DNA of 61,974 bases from Actinomycetota bacterium (GTDB lineage: Bacteria; Actinomycetota; CADDZG01; WHSQ01). Numbering within the stretch: position 1 is the first letter of the stretch; each line of letters begins with the position of its first letter. Where the stretch lies: assembly GCA_009377815.1 (NCBI GenBank), contig WHTI01000004.1, positions 1 through 61,974 of the forward strand, given 5' to 3'. The position numbers were made by a program, and so were the translations under genes. The notes under the pieces were generated by a model that did no database searches, was not told the origin of the DNA, and was given only the letters and a program-made list of their open reading frames with translations. This document shows positions 42,190 to 55,507 of this stretch, one piece after another.

Positions 42190-44535
42190 ATGCACGGATC
42201 TCGACGTCTCGCTTCAGTGCTTGCCGCTGCGGCGGTTCTGATCGCGCTGGTGCCGGCACCCAGTGGCGCAGCCGAGCCCCCGAAGACCCGCGCCGCCGGA
42301 GCCGGGAGCGGCCGCAGCCTGATCCCCGAAGACCGCTATGCGATGGCGGGCGGGTGCTATGCCCTCCGATCGACCGAGCACGGTTTCGTGGTCCGCAGCG
42401 AGACCGGATTCGCGGCGACCGGGAAGCTCGAGGACGCCGAACCCTTCCACTTCCAGGCCACCGACCTCGGCCGCTACCTGCTGTTCGGATCGATCGAGGA
42501 CTTCCTCGCCGCCAACGACGATCTGCTCGCGGGCCCGACCAGCGGTCCGTCGGTGGTTGCCGCCGATGCCCCGAGCGAACTCGCCGACTGGCAGGTGAAG
42601 GGGACCAAGAAGAAAGGGTTCTCCTTCGTCCTTCCGAGCTCGGACCAGTCGCTGGCCACCGATGATGGGGGTGCTCTGACGTTGGCCGGAGCAGACGACG
42701 GAACCAGGTTCGCCCTTCGCCGCGTCGACGGTTGCGCGACCTATCCCGAGATCGAGATCAACATCGACGGACCGGTTACCGGCGGTGACAACCCGTTCCA
42801 GGAGGTCCGTGGGTTCTTCGACGCTCATCTGCACATGATGGCGTTCGAGTTCCTGGGAGGACGCGTACGCTGCGGGCGCCCCTGGCACCCGTACGGTGTC
42901 GCCTACGCGCTGGTCGATTGCCCCGACCATGAGCCCGGCGGTCACGGCGCGGTGCTAGAGGCCGTGCTGAGCGGCGGGGATCCGGTCACCGGTCACAACA
43001 CCGATGGGTGGCCGACGTTCGAAGGGTGGCCCCGGCACGATTCCCTCACCCACGAGCAGGTCTATTACAAGTGGATGGAGCGCGCCTGGCGTGGAGGGCT
43101 GCGCATGTTCACCAACCTCCTGGTCGACAACAACCAGCTCTGCAAGATCTACCCCTTGAAGAAGAACAGTTGCAACGAGATGGACGGGGTCCGCCTACAG
43201 GCGAAGCGCATCCGCGAGCTCGAGAGGTACATCGATGCTCAGAGCGGTGGTCCGGGCGAAGGTTGGTTCCGTATCGTGACCGATCCCTTCGAGGCACGTC
43301 GGGTCATCAACGAGGGGAAGCTCGCGGTCGTGCTGGGGATCGAGGTGTCGGTGCCGCTCGACTGCGGGATCACGCTCGACATGCCGCGCTGCGACCCCGA
43401 CCAGATCGAGGCCGGCCTCGACGAGGTCTATGACCTCGGGGTCCGCCAGATGGAACTGACCAACAAATTCGACAACGCGTTCTCGGGTGTGACCGGCGAC
43501 AACGGGACCACCGGCATCATCGTGAATCAGGGGAACTTTCTCGAGACCGGCAGGTTCTGGCGGATGGACACCTGTACCGAGGAAGACGGCCACGCTCACG
43601 ATCACACGCAGATGAACCTGACCGACGATGGTGGCGTGCCGGCCGAGATCACGGGACGAGACTCGCTGGCGGGAGGGATCCTGTCGGTGGCCGGAGCCAG
43701 TGGCATCGCGCCCCTGTATCCGACCGGTCCTCACTGCAACGTGCTCGGCCTCAGCGACCTTGGGGAGCAGATGATCCGCGGGATGGTCGAGCGCGGCATG
43801 ATCTTCGACCCCGACCATATGAGCGCGCGGGCCCGAACCGCCGCCCTCGATCTCATCGAGGACCTCGGTCACTCGGGCATCGTCTCTAGTCACGGGTGGG
43901 CCGACGAAACTATCTACCCGCGCGTCTACGAGAACGGCGGCGTCGTCACTCCCTATGCGGGCGGCTCCGAAGGTTTCGTTGAGATGTGGAGGGAGCACAA
44001 GGCGTGGGCCGACGACCGCTACTACTTCGGGTTCGGCTACGGCGCGGACACCAACGGTTTCGGGGCACAGGGTGGCCCTCGAGGCGCCGACGTTCCCAAC
44101 CCTGTCACCTATCCATTCACGGGCTTCGGCGGGACCACGATCGATCAACAGCACAGCGGCACCCGCCTCTACGACATCAATACCGATGGGGTCGCGCATT
44201 ACGGCCTGTATCCGGACTGGATCGAGGATCTTCGGCGTCAAGCCGGCGACGAGATCATCGAGGACCTGGCTCGAGGGCCGGAGGCCTACCTGCAGATGTG
44301 GGAGCGCTCGATCGGTGTTCCGCCCGATGCCTGCCGCGACGACATCGCCGACCTGACCCCGGCGCGGATCCGATCCCTCAACCGGGGCATGACACCCGAC
44401 GCGGTTCTATGGACGCTGGGTCAGCCGAAGTCCCGTACCGGAGCGAAGTTCCAGTACTGCGTGACTAAGGACCGAACTGCGAATGTCAGATTCACACCGG
44501 AGGGCCGGCTGAAGTCCTTTGAGATCAGGTCCTAG
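42190..44535 (+). CDS. Large secreted M19/amidohydrolase-like metalloenzyme, three domains
   Basis: A 781-residue exported protein. Signal peptide (about 1-29); then a beta-rich domain (about 50-200; CYALRSTEHGFVVRSETGF) that may be a fascin-like trefoil; then a large metal-dependent hydrolase domain beginning FFDAHLHMMAFEF, with further ligand motifs FDPDHMSARART and SSHGWADETIYP; and a C-terminal 60-residue SmpA/BamE-like module (MTPDAVLWTLGQPKS). Renal dipeptidase (M19) relatives share the DAHLH and HGW features. Substrate unknown; a dipeptide or cyclic amide is a guess. Confidence 0.75.
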   Translation: MHGSRRLASVLAAAAVLIALVPAPSGAAEPPKTRAAGAGSGRSLIPEDRYAMAGGCYALRSTEHGFVVRSETGFAATGKLEDAEPFHFQATDLGRYLLFGSIEDFLAANDDLLAGPTSGPSVVAADAPSELADWQVKGTKKKGFSFVLPSSDQSLATDDGGALTLAGADDGTRFALRRVDGCATYPEIEINIDGPVTGGDNPFQEVRGFFDAHLHMMAFEFLGGRVRCGRPWHPYGVAYALVDCPDHEPGGHGAVLEAVLSGGDPVTGHNTDGWPTFEGWPRHDSLTHEQVYYKWMERAWRGGLRMFTNLLVDNNQLCKIYPLKKNSCNEMDGVRLQAKRIRELERYIDAQSGGPGEGWFRIVTDPFEARRVINEGKLAVVLGIEVSVPLDCGITLDMPRCDPDQIEAGLDEVYDLGVRQMELTNKFDNAFSGVTGDNGTTGIIVNQGNFLETGRFWRMDTCTEEDGHAHDHTQMNLTDDGGVPAEITGRDSLAGGILSVAGASGIAPLYPTGPHCNVLGLSDLGEQMIRGMVERGMIFDPDHMSARARTAALDLIEDLGHSGIVSSHGWADETIYPRVYENGGVVTPYAGGSEGFVEMWREHKAWADDRYYFGFGYGADTNGFGAQGGPRGADVPNPVTYPFTGFGGTTIDQQHSGTRLYDINTDGVAHYGLYPDWIEDLRRQAGDEIIEDLARGPEAYLQMWERSIGVPPDACRDDIADLTPARIRSLNRGMTPDAVLWTLGQPKSRTGAKFQYCVTKDRTANVRFTPEGRLKSFEIRS

Positions 44536-44809
44536 CGGCTTTCGCCATCGCCCGGAGCCTGGCCTTGCGCTCGACCTCGTTGAGGCCTCCCCAGATGCCG
44601 TAGGGCTCACGCGCCTCGAGGGCATGGGACAGGCACTCGAGTCTGACGATGCACTCCCGGCACACGAGCTTGGCCCGCTCCTCGCGTTCCCGCCGGTCGC
44701 CGGGGGCCTCGGCGTCGTCCATCCCGAAGAACAGCACCGCCGGGTGCCTGAGGCACGCGGCGCGCTCCCTCCACTCCGGCCCCTCCGCCCCGAGATCGCC
44801 CATCATCAT
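44525..44809 (-). CDS. WhiB family iron-sulfur transcription factor
   Basis: A 94-residue WhiB-like protein. The four cluster cysteines are in RAACLRHP and KLVCRECIVRLEC (C-x2-C-x5-C), and the sigma-factor-contacting turn is GIWGG. The C-terminal RKARLRAMAKAART is basic, as in DNA-binding WhiBs. The start is one of three consecutive ATGs (44809, 44806, 44803); a TTG 36 nt upstream is possible. It converges on the M19-like gene with an 11-nt overlap and is divergent from manB. It probably senses redox or nitric oxide. Confidence 0.93.
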   Translation of the reverse strand: MMMGDLGAEGPEWRERAACLRHPAVLFFGMDDAEAPGDRREREERAKLVCRECIVRLECLSHALEAREPYGIWGGLNEVERKARLRAMAKAART

Positions 44810-44852
44810 CCTGCGATGCTGGCAGAGCCAACGGGTCCCGGTCAACGCCCTT

Positions 44853-44858
44853 TAGGAT
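44853..44858 (+). promoter_or_regulatory. Putative -10, leaderless promoter of manB
   Basis: TAGGAT ends 7 nt before the GTG at 44866. The nearer ATG at 44857 overlaps this element, so GTG is the better start. Confidence 0.55.
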
Positions 44859-44865
44859 GCGGCCC

Positions 44866-46203
44866 GTGACCAGCGACCTGAGCCCGATCTTCAAGGCCTA
44901 CGACATCCGAGGCGTCTATCCGGACGAGCTCGATGAGGGCGCCGCAAGGCGCATCGGTGCGGCCTTCGCAGGGTTCGTCCCCTCGGATCAGATCGTCGTC
45001 GGCCGGGACATGAGGGCCTCCTCACCGTCGCTGTCGAAAGCCTTCGCTCAGGGCGTCACCTCTGCCGGGAAGTCGGTCCTCGACATCGGCGAAGTTTCCA
45101 CCGATACCTGCTACTTCGCCGCCGGCAAGCTGGATCTCCCCGCGGCCATGTTCACCGCCTCGCACAACCCCGCTCGCTACAACGGCCTCAAGCTCTCCCT
45201 CGCCGGAGCGGTTCCGATCAGCAGCGATTCGGGTCTGGTCGACATCAGGGATCGGGCCAACGCTCTCGAAGTCCCCGAGGGACCGGCAGACGTCACCGAG
45301 CGGGACCTCCTCTCGGAGTACGCGGCTCACTGCCGGTCCTTCGTTGACACCTCGGCGTTGAAGCCGCTGAAGGTCGCGGTGGATGCCGGCAATGGGATGG
45401 CGGGCAAGACGATCCCGACAGTCTTCGAACCCTTGCCCTTTGAGGTCGTTCCACTGTTCTTCGAGCTGGACGGCACGTTCCCCAACCACCTCGCCAACCC
45501 GATCGAGCCCGAGAACGTCGTCGCGCTCCAGGCCAAGGTGGTCGAGGAGGGCTGCGATCTGGGGATGGCGTTCGACGGAGACGCCGACAGGGTCTTCCTC
45601 ATCGACGAACGCGCGCAGGCGGTGAGCGGCTCCACCACCACGGCGCTCGTCGCGTCTCGTCTACTCGCCAAGCATCCCGGCGAGGCGGTCCTGTACAACC
45701 TGATCTGCTCGTGGTCGGTGGCCGAGGTGATCGAGGAGTCCGGAGGACGTCCTATCCGCACGAGGGTCGGACACTCGTTCATCAAACAGGTCATGGCGGA
45801 GACGGGTGCGATCTTCGGTGGCGAGCACTCGGCCCACTACTACTTCCGGGATAACTACCGGGCCGACTCCGGGATGATCGCCGCTCTCGTTGTGCTCGAA
45901 GCTCTGTCGACCTTCGACGGACCCCTGTCCGAGTTGGTCCGGCCCTTCGATCGTTACTTCGCCTCCGGCGAGATCAACTCCGAGGTGACCGATCAGCAGG
46001 GGGCGATCGAGAAACTTGCCGCCCACTACGATGACGGCAAGCAGGACCGCACCGACGGATTGACCGTCGAGTACGAGGACTGGTGGTTCAACTGCCGGGC
46101 CAGCAACACCGAACCGCTCCTGAGGCTTAACCTCGAGGCGCGTACCGAAGACCTGATGACCTCCAAGCGCGACGAGGTCCTCGGCCTGATCCGGGAGGGA
46201 TAG
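44866..46203 (+). CDS. manB: Phosphomannomutase/phosphoglucomutase
   Basis: A 445-residue alpha-D-phosphohexomutase. The catalytic serine is in FTASHNPARYNG, the magnesium loop is FDGDADRVF, the sugar-binding loop is FGGEHSAHYYF and the phosphate-binding C-terminal loop is CRASNTEPLLRLN. It interconverts mannose-6- and -1-phosphate (and glucose equivalents), feeding GDP-mannose. GTG 44866 gives (M)TSDLSPIFKAYDIRG and is supported by the -10 hexamer. First gene of a four-gene run with Trm112, SIS and ahcY. Confidence 0.94.
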   Translation: MTSDLSPIFKAYDIRGVYPDELDEGAARRIGAAFAGFVPSDQIVVGRDMRASSPSLSKAFAQGVTSAGKSVLDIGEVSTDTCYFAAGKLDLPAAMFTASHNPARYNGLKLSLAGAVPISSDSGLVDIRDRANALEVPEGPADVTERDLLSEYAAHCRSFVDTSALKPLKVAVDAGNGMAGKTIPTVFEPLPFEVVPLFFELDGTFPNHLANPIEPENVVALQAKVVEEGCDLGMAFDGDADRVFLIDERAQAVSGSTTTALVASRLLAKHPGEAVLYNLICSWSVAEVIEESGGRPIRTRVGHSFIKQVMAETGAIFGGEHSAHYYFRDNYRADSGMIAALVVLEALSTFDGPLSELVRPFDRYFASGEINSEVTDQQGAIEKLAAHYDDGKQDRTDGLTVEYEDWWFNCRASNTEPLLRLNLEARTEDLMTSKRDEVLGLIREG

Positions 46204-46373
46204 ATGGCACTCGATCACCCCGAACTGCTCGAGATCCTCGCCTGCCCCAATTGCAGAGGCGCGGTTGAATATCTGGACGCCGAGGACATCATCGTGTGCC
46301 GCGGGGAATGCCGCTACCGGTACCCGGTACGCGATGGAATCCCGGTGATGCTGATCGATGAGGCCGACAAGCC

Positions 46374-46377
<4 letters not shown>
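46204..46377 (+). CDS. Trm112-like zinc protein, 57 residues
   Basis: A very short gene starting directly after the manB stop. The opening LEILACPNCRGAV (C-x2-C), the CRGEC pair and YRYPVRDGIPVML are the Trm112 pattern. Bacterial Trm112-like proteins bind zinc and may support methyltransferases. The gene is tightly coupled: its TGA overlaps the next TTG start as TTGA. Confidence 0.9.
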
Positions 46378-48717
<2,340 letters not shown>

Positions 48718-48724
48718 TCCCCGT

Positions 48725-49603
48725 CTAGGAGCGGGAGGTCTTCGAGTCACCCGCTTCGGCCGAGATCATCACCTGGTGGGGGAACGGGATCTCGACGCCC
48801 TCGCGCTCGAAGGCCACCTGGATCTTCTCGCGCAGCGTGCGCGCCGCTTCCCACTGACGTCCCGGCTTGGTGTCGGCCGACAACCGCCACACGACCTCGT
48901 ACTCGCCGAGTGTCTCGACGCCCATCACGTTGGGGACCGAGTACAGGATCTTGCCGAGGACCTCGTCCTCCTTCGCTTCCGTAGCGACGTCATCGAGCAC
49001 TCGCCTTACCTTGGCGGGTTCCTCGCGATAGGCGACGCCGACGTCGACGATGGCGCGAGCCCAGTCCTTCGAGCGGTTGGCGACGTGGGTGATGTTGCCA
49101 TTCGAGATGTAGTGCAGGGTTCCGTCCAGAGCGCGCAGCCCCGTGACGCGCAGCGTCAGTTCCTCGACGGTTCCCGAGGCGGTCTCGTTGATCTCGATGA
49201 TGTCGCCGACCCCGTACTGGTCCTCGAACAGGATGAAGAACCCGGTTACGACATCGCGGACGAGGTTCTGCGCTCCGAAACCGATCGCGAGACCGATGAT
49301 CCCGACCCCGGCGAGCAGGGGAGCGAGGTTGAAGCCGAGATCCTCGAGGATCAGGAACGTCGTGAGTATCCAGATCACCACGATCCCCGCGGACGACAAC
49401 ACGCGCGTCAGGGTGTCGGTCCGCTGGAGTGTCCGGATCGGCGTGGTGTGGGCCTCGACCTTCCCCTTCACCTTGGCGACGATGCGGCGAAGGAATCTGG
49501 TCAGTAGGAACGCCGCGCCGATGATGGCCACGATCCTCAGGGTGGATCCGATGATCTCCGCTTGGTTGTCCGAGAACCAGCTCGTGACATCGTCGAACGA
49601 CAT
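48725..49603 (-). CDS. Small-conductance mechanosensitive channel (MscS family)
   Basis: A 292-residue membrane channel. Two or three N-terminal helices (ILRIVAIIGAAFLLTRFL, IVVIWILTTFLILEDLG) lead to the pore helix (LLAGVGIIGLAIGFGAQNLVRDVVTG), followed by the beta-domain QYGVGDIIEINETASGTVEELTL typical of MscS. It releases osmolytes on hypo-osmotic shock. AGGAGG lies upstream of the ATG. Confidence 0.93.
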   Translation of the reverse strand: MSFDDVTSWFSDNQAEIIGSTLRIVAIIGAAFLLTRFLRRIVAKVKGKVEAHTTPIRTLQRTDTLTRVLSSAGIVVIWILTTFLILEDLGFNLAPLLAGVGIIGLAIGFGAQNLVRDVVTGFFILFEDQYGVGDIIEINETASGTVEELTLRVTGLRALDGTLHYISNGNITHVANRSKDWARAIVDVGVAYREEPAKVRRVLDDVATEAKEDEVLGKILYSVPNVMGVETLGEYEVVWRLSADTKPGRQWEAARTLREKIQVAFEREGVEIPFPHQVMISAEAGDSKTSRS

Positions 49604-49710
49604 GGTGAGTACGCCTCCTGAATGGTTTCTTGGGAGCGCTCCGAGATGGAGGCTCCACTAGGTCTACCCCGGCGTAACCACGGGGAACCGCTCGTGTCTC
49701 ACCCCGAGGC

Positions 49711-49716
49711 TAGGTT
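49711..49716 (+). promoter_or_regulatory. Putative -10 for comF
   Basis: TAGGTT ends 6 nt before the ATG at 49723. Confidence 0.45.
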
Positions 49717-49722
49717 GCCTCG

Positions 49723-50334
49723 ATGGTTCTCGCAAACCGCCTCCGAGCCGTGACTGGTGCGCCCGCCTGCGCTAGGTGTTCCCGGCTCGGTAAACACCTG
49801 TGCGACTCGTGCGCCCGGTCCCTGTCCCCGGCGGCCACCCCGACGATCGCCGGGGCGGCTCAAGTGCTGGCGGCGTGGGAGTACGAAGGAGCGGCTCGAT
49901 CGCTCGTACTGGATCTCAAACTCCGAGGGCTGAGGAGTACCGCCGGTCCGCTGGTGGCAGCGACGGTCGCGACGGTCCGGGCCGCCGGGCTGAGCGGATC
50001 GGTAGTTGCGTGGGTCCCGGGCCGCCGCCGCGATATCCGTCGGCGCGGCTTCGATCATGCGGCCGAACTCGCGACCGGTCTCGCCCGGGCTCTCGGACTC
50101 CCGCTCGTCGGAGCGTTGACTCGTCGAGCTGACCCCCCCGATCAGACGACGCTGGGGGCCGGTGAACGAAGAGCCAACGTGGCCGGTGCCTTCGCGGCGA
50201 CCGGTTGTACGGAGAGGGTCGTGCTCGTCGATGACCTCATCACGACCGGAGCGACGGCGACCGAGTGCGTGAGGGTCCTCAGGGACTACGCGCCATCGGT
50301 CGAAGTGGTCGCCCCCTGCGCCCGAGGTAGATAG
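49723..50334 (+). CDS. comF: ComF family phosphoribosyltransferase-like protein
   Basis: A 203-residue protein. An N-terminal zinc site (CARCSRLGKHLCDSC) precedes a phosphoribosyltransferase fold with the PRPP loop RVVLVDDLITTGATATEC. ComF takes part in DNA uptake in competent bacteria, although many relatives lack a competence role. The internal RRRDIRRRGFDHAAELA is the family core. The metalloprotease follows 9 nt later. Confidence 0.9.
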   Translation: MVLANRLRAVTGAPACARCSRLGKHLCDSCARSLSPAATPTIAGAAQVLAAWEYEGAARSLVLDLKLRGLRSTAGPLVAATVATVRAAGLSGSVVAWVPGRRRDIRRRGFDHAAELATGLARALGLPLVGALTRRADPPDQTTLGAGERRANVAGAFAATGCTERVVLVDDLITTGATATECVRVLRDYAPSVEVVAPCARGR

Positions 50335-50337
50335 CCT
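50332..50337 (+). promoter_or_regulatory. Putative -10 for the metallopeptidase gene
   Basis: TAGCCT ends 6 nt before the ATG at 50344, overlapping the end of comF. Confidence 0.45.
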
Positions 50338-50343
50338 CTATGC

Positions 50344-50700
50344 ATGGAGACGCCGTTCGATGATCTGGTAGCCGAGGCGCTCGACGAGCTGCCCGAGGAG
50401 TTCGCCTCGGCGATGCGGAACGTAGAGGTTGTGGTTCAGGCCGAGCCGACCCGCGCCCAGCTGGCCCGGCTCCCAAGAGGGCACACCCTCTTCGGTCTCT
50501 ACGAGGGTCATCCCCTGACCAGCCGAGGGGTCCACTACTCGGGGGTGATGCCGGACAAGATCACGATCTTCCAAGGCCCGATCACCCGACTGGCGGGGAA
50601 CCCGGAGTCGATCCGCGAGCAGGTCAGGAAGACCGTCATCCACGAGATCGCCCATCATTTCGGCATCGATGACCCGCGTCTGAGAGAACTGGGCTGGTGA
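50344..50700 (+). CDS. Small zincin-like metallopeptidase family protein
   Basis: A 118-residue single-domain protein. HEIAHHFGIDD is the zincin HExxHxxG/D motif; PLTSRGVHYSGVMPDKITIFQGP is the conserved core of the actinobacterial metallopeptidase family. Its substrate is unknown. Family members often lie near whiB or DUF3499 genes. Confidence 0.9.
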   Translation: METPFDDLVAEALDELPEEFASAMRNVEVVVQAEPTRAQLARLPRGHTLFGLYEGHPLTSRGVHYSGVMPDKITIFQGPITRLAGNPESIREQVRKTVIHEIAHHFGIDDPRLRELGW

Positions 50701-50762
50701 GCGGGGCCTAGCAGGCCATTCCCTGGAACCGAGAGGGGGGTCTTCGGGCTATCCCCGCATGG

Positions 50763-50784
50763 TTGCTTAGTACTAATTGCTTAG
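50763..50784. promoter_or_regulatory. AT-rich direct repeat upstream of the response regulator
   Basis: TTGCTTAG occurs twice, 14 bp apart (50763-50770, 50777-50784), enclosing the palindrome TTAGTACTAA (50767-50776). A TACAAT hexamer at 50807-50812 may be a -10. This is the only AT-rich patch in the gap and may be a regulator site. Confidence 0.4.
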
Positions 50785-50909
50785 GGTTTCGGGGCCTCAT
50801 CCGGGCTACAATTCGTCATGACAGACTAGTCAATACGGATGGAAATCGGTCGAATCGGACGGCTTCAACCCCATGAGCCGCTCGGCGGAAAGGACCAGGG
50901 AAACCCCCA

Positions 50910-51575
50910 GTGGAGGAACCGATCACGGTCATGATCGTGGACGACCACGCCCTTTTCCGTCGCGGCCTCCAGATGGTCCTCGAGAGCGAGAAGGACATCG
51001 ACGTGGTGGCCGAGGCCAACGATGGTCATGAGGCGATCGAAAAGGCCGAGCAGACGACCCCGGACGTAGTCCTCATGGATGTCCGCATGCCCAAGCGCAC
51101 CGGCATCGAAGCGACCCGGGCGATCAAGGACACGCTTCCGTCCACCAAGATCCTGATGCTGACGATCTCGGACGAGGAAGCCGATCTCTATGAGGCCATC
51201 AAAGCGGGGGCCTCGGGCTACCTTCTGAAGGAGATCTCCATCGACGAGGTCTCCGATGCCGTCCGCTCGGTCCACGCCGGACAGTCTCTGATCTCGCCGT
51301 CGATGGCCTCCAAGCTCCTCACCGAGTTCGCTGCGATGGTCAAGCGCAAGGACGAGAGGACCCAGGTCCCCGGCCCCCGGCTTACCGACCGCGAGCTCGA
51401 GGTGCTTAAGCTCGTCGCCAAGGGCATGAACAACCGGGACATCGGCTCCGAGCTGTTCATCTCCGAGAACACCGTCAAGAACCACGTGCGCAACATCCTC
51501 GAGAAACTGCATCTTCACTCCCGCATGGAAGCGGTCGTCTACGCCGTGCGAGAGAAGCTCCTCGACATCAAGTAA
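50910..51575 (+). CDS. NarL/FixJ-type response regulator
   Basis: A 221-residue two-domain regulator. The receiver holds the acidic pair in IVDDHALFRRG, the phosphorylated Asp in VVLMDVRMPKRTG and the Lys in GYLLKEIS. The LuxR-type helix-turn-helix is LTDRELEVLKLVAKGMNNRDIGS and NTVKNHVRNILEKL. No sensor kinase is adjacent, so it is an orphan. The start is GTG; an ATG 21 nt further is less likely because it would cut into the first strand. Confidence 0.93.
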   Translation: MEEPITVMIVDDHALFRRGLQMVLESEKDIDVVAEANDGHEAIEKAEQTTPDVVLMDVRMPKRTGIEATRAIKDTLPSTKILMLTISDEEADLYEAIKAGASGYLLKEISIDEVSDAVRSVHAGQSLISPSMASKLLTEFAAMVKRKDERTQVPGPRLTDRELEVLKLVAKGMNNRDIGSELFISENTVKNHVRNILEKLHLHSRMEAVVYAVREKLLDIK

Positions 51576-51605
51576 GCACGTCGGACGTGCGAAGATGACC
51601 CCTCT

Positions 51606-54344
<2,739 letters not shown>

Positions 54345-54350
54345 TAATCT
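54345..54350 (+). promoter_or_regulatory. Putative -10, leaderless promoter of prfB
   Basis: TAATCT directly follows the secA stop and ends 6 nt before the prfB ATG at 54357. Confidence 0.55.
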
Positions 54351-54356
54351 GCGCGC

Positions 54357-55461
54357 ATGGCAGACCTAACAGAGCGGCTCGACTCGATCGAGTCACGGCT
54401 CTCCCAGATCAAGGATTACCTTTGACCTCGACGTCAAGCGGGTGCGTCTCGCCGAGCTAAGAGCTCGATCCGCCGAACCTGACTTCTGGAACGATCCCCA
54501 AGCAGCACGGAACACCAGCCGCGACATCGCCGCGCTGTCGGACGACGTCGAGGGCTTCGATCGGATCCTGCAGCGAACCTCGGATGCCCGCGTCCTCATG
54601 GAACTCGCGGCCGAGGAAGGGGATGCCGGTTCCCTGAGTGAGGCCGAAGCCGAGATCGCCGCGGTCGAGGGCGAGCTCGAATCGCTCGAGGTGCTGGCGC
54701 TCCTCGCGGGCGAGTTCGACACCAATCCCGCCATCGTCGAGATCCATCCGGGCGAGGGCGGCACCGATTCCCAGGACTGGGCCGAGATCCTGCTCCGCAT
54801 GTACACGCGATGGGCCGAACGCCGGGGATTCAAGTACGACCTGCTCGAGGCGACCGCAGGCGATGAGGCGGGGATCAAGAGCGCCACCTTGACCGTTGAG
54901 GGCCGTCACGCCTACGGCTTGTTGTCGGCCGAGCGAGGCGTCCACCGCCTGGTCCGGATCTCTCCGTTTGATGCCGCCAAGCGACGGCATACGTCCTTCG
55001 CGTCGGTGGATGTGACCCCGGAGGTGACCGACGACGTCGAGATCGAGATCGGGGACGACGACCTCCGGATCGACACCTACCGGTCCTCGGGGGCGGGGGG
55101 CCAGCACGTCAACGTGACCGACTCCGCCGTGCGCATCACGCACCTGCCGACCGGCATCGTGGTGTCGTGCCAGAACGAGCGCTCCCAGATGCAGAACAAG
55201 GCCGTAGCGATGCGGGTCCTCAAGTCCCGCCTGCTGCAGAGGGCGCGCGAGGAGCGGATGGCAGAACTTCAAGCACTGAAAGGCGAGCAGCGGGACATCG
55301 GCTTCGGCTCCCAGATCCGCTCCTACGTGATGCACCCGTACCAGATGGTCAAGGACCACCGCACGAGCTACGAGACCGGCAACGTCCAGGGGGTGCTCGA
55401 CGGAGATCTCGACGCCTTCATCGAGGCGCAATTGAAGAAACGGGCCTCCGAGGAAGAGTGA
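54357..55461 (+). CDS. prfB: Peptide chain release factor 2 with programmed +1 frameshift
   Basis: RF2 of 367 residues, read as 54357-54422 joined to 54424-55461. Frame 0 encodes MADLTERLDSIESRLSQIKDYL and then meets CTT TGA C at 54420-54426, the classical slip site. Skipping T54423 continues as DLDVKRVRLAELRARSAEPD, the conserved RF2 N-terminus. An AAGGA element lies just upstream of the slip codon. The stop-recognition motif is ISPFD and the peptidyl-hydrolysis motif is SSGAGGQHVN. Starting at GTG 54442 instead would lose the N-terminus. RF2 controls its own level through this UGA. Confidence 0.95.
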
Positions 55462-55507
55462 CAGGCGTAACGCCCGCACAACCCTTCGTACGTGCCATCA
55501 TCTAGCG

